Assembly (NCBI RefSeq): GCF_023015965.1
Contig: NZ_JALKAN010000003.1
Coordinates: 62,001-126,000, forward strand
DNA: 64,000 nucleotides
From: Allomuricauda sp. F6463D
Lineage (GTDB): Bacteria; Bacteroidota; Bacteroidia; Flavobacteriales; Flavobacteriaceae
Reading direction: 5' to 3'
Shown: positions 63,452 to 64,000 of the stretch, piece after piece
Position numbering within the stretch: the first letter of the stretch is position 1
How the letters are laid out: every line of letters starts with the position of its first letter
The notes under the pieces: generated by a model
Told to the model about the DNA's origin: nothing
What the model saw: only the letters and a program-made list of their open reading frames with translations
Databases searched by the model: none
Position numbers and translations under genes: made by a program

Positions 63452-64000
63452 CTAAAACCCTCTTTTTTCAAGCCAAGCTCCCAAAATACGGTTAAAGTCA
63501 TTTGGGTGTTCCATCATCGGTGCATGACCACATTTTTCTATCCAATACAAATCGGAATCAGGTAATAGTTCATGGAATTCCTTGGCCACATTGGGTGGAG
63601 TTACCGTATCATTTTCTCCCCAAATAATACAAGTTGGGGTATTCATATGAGGTAAATCCTTGGACATATTGTGGCGGATGGCACTCTTGGCTATTGCCAA
63701 TGTCTTCACCAGTTTCATTCTATCGTTTACCGTGGCAAAAACCTCGTCCACAATTTCTTTGGTGGCTACCTTTGGATCGTAGAAAACATCTTCGGCCTTC
63801 TTTTTTATGAATTCATAATCGCCACGTTTGGGATAACCATCTCCCATGGCGCTTTCATAAAGTCCAGAACTGCCCGTTATTACCAATGCTTTAACCATTT
63901 CCGGGAACATTTTGGTGTGTAAAAGACCAATATGTCCACCAAGAGAATTTCCAAGCAGGATAACATCTTTTAGTCCTTTGTACTCAATAAACCCTTCCAA
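63452..64000 (-). CDS. Alpha/beta hydrolase, C-terminal part (5' end outside window)
   Basis: The frame is open to the right edge, so the start lies beyond 64000. The 182 visible residues include the nucleophile elbow LLGNSLGGHIGLL (Ser), the acid in IIWGENDTVTPP and the His in EKCGHAPMMEHP, i.e. a complete triad with the usual spacing. About 80 N-terminal residues are missing. The reaction is unknown. Location next to engB is common in Flavobacteriia. Confidence 0.88.
   Translation of the reverse strand: MEGFIEYKGLKDVILLGNSLGGHIGLLHTKMFPEMVKALVITGSSGLYESAMGDGYPKRGDYEFIKKKAEDVFYDPKVATKEIVDEVFATVNDRMKLVKTLAIAKSAIRHNMSKDLPHMNTPTCIIWGENDTVTPPNVAKEFHELLPDSDLYWIEKCGHAPMMEHPNDFNRILGAWLEKRGF

Noticed and set aside
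1-64000. CRISPR arrays, insertion sequences, prophage, tRNA or rRNA genes
   Set aside because: No repeat-spacer pattern, transposase or phage protein, and no recognisable tRNA or rRNA sequence was seen by eye.

Overview
The window is chromosomal DNA of a member of the Bacteroidetes, most likely a marine-type Flavobacteriaceae. The evidence is the gliding genes gldA, gldB and gldC, GLPGLI and head-GIN domain proteins, SusC/TonB-type outer-membrane receptors with an N-terminal carboxypeptidase-regulatory-like domain, a split MetH, a membrane-bound K+-dependent pyrophosphatase, AT-rich promoters of the TTG...TAnnTTTG type and moderately low G+C. I cannot name the genus. I see no tRNA, rRNA, CRISPR, insertion sequence, prophage or obvious island. 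Most of the window is ordinary housekeeping sequence with several unusual architectures.

Layout. 0-10 kb: 3' end of hppA, TonB, a deoxynucleoside kinase, a GLPGLI protein paired with a TonB-dependent receptor, metK and a CocE-type hydrolase lipoprotein. 10-31 kb: a large sulfur and methionine block. A SAM-I riboswitch precedes metY, a three-domain MetX-aspartate kinase-homoserine dehydrogenase fusion and metZ. Next come an Rrf2 regulator and a sulfate assimilation operon (DUF2061, cysH, cysD, cysN, sulfite reductase with a HEPN-like tail, cobA, flavin reductase) closed by a terminator. After an SDR gene, a second SAM-I riboswitch precedes the split methionine synthase (two genes) and metF. 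The block therefore runs from sulfate to sulfide, homocysteine and methionine, and metK (about 2.5 kb upstream of the first riboswitch) makes the SAM that both riboswitches should sense.

30-38 kb: envelope genes (PagL-like lipid A deacylase, head-GIN lipoprotein, class C serine hydrolase, a membrane-tethered LuxR-type regulator and a neighbouring outer-membrane receptor), then a PLP decarboxylase and gldA on the minus strand. 39-43 kb: a phenylalanine/tyrosine operon (pheA, aminotransferase, tyrA, DAHP synthase-chorismate mutase) preceded by a 23-codon leader peptide rich in Phe codons and an intrinsic terminator abutting the pheA start, which is a textbook attenuator layout. 44-54 kb: rsgA, dtd, mazG-like, aroA, queA, rlmN, polyprenyl synthase, and an ECF sigma/membrane protein/outer-membrane protein trio. 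54-64 kb: a second CocE hydrolase, dnaG without zinc ligands, a response regulator with Glu at the phospho-acceptor position, nadE, gldB-gldC, a frameshifted lipoprotein gene, a small membrane protein, engB and the 3' part of an alpha/beta hydrolase.

The best candidates for something undescribed are the Phe leader attenuator, the sulfate operon (HEPN-fused sulfite reductase, DUF2061, no APS kinase, candidate Rrf2 operator), the membrane-tethered LuxR protein beside a receptor gene, and the Glu-for-Asp response regulator. All calls come from reading the sequence; no database search or structure computation was run.
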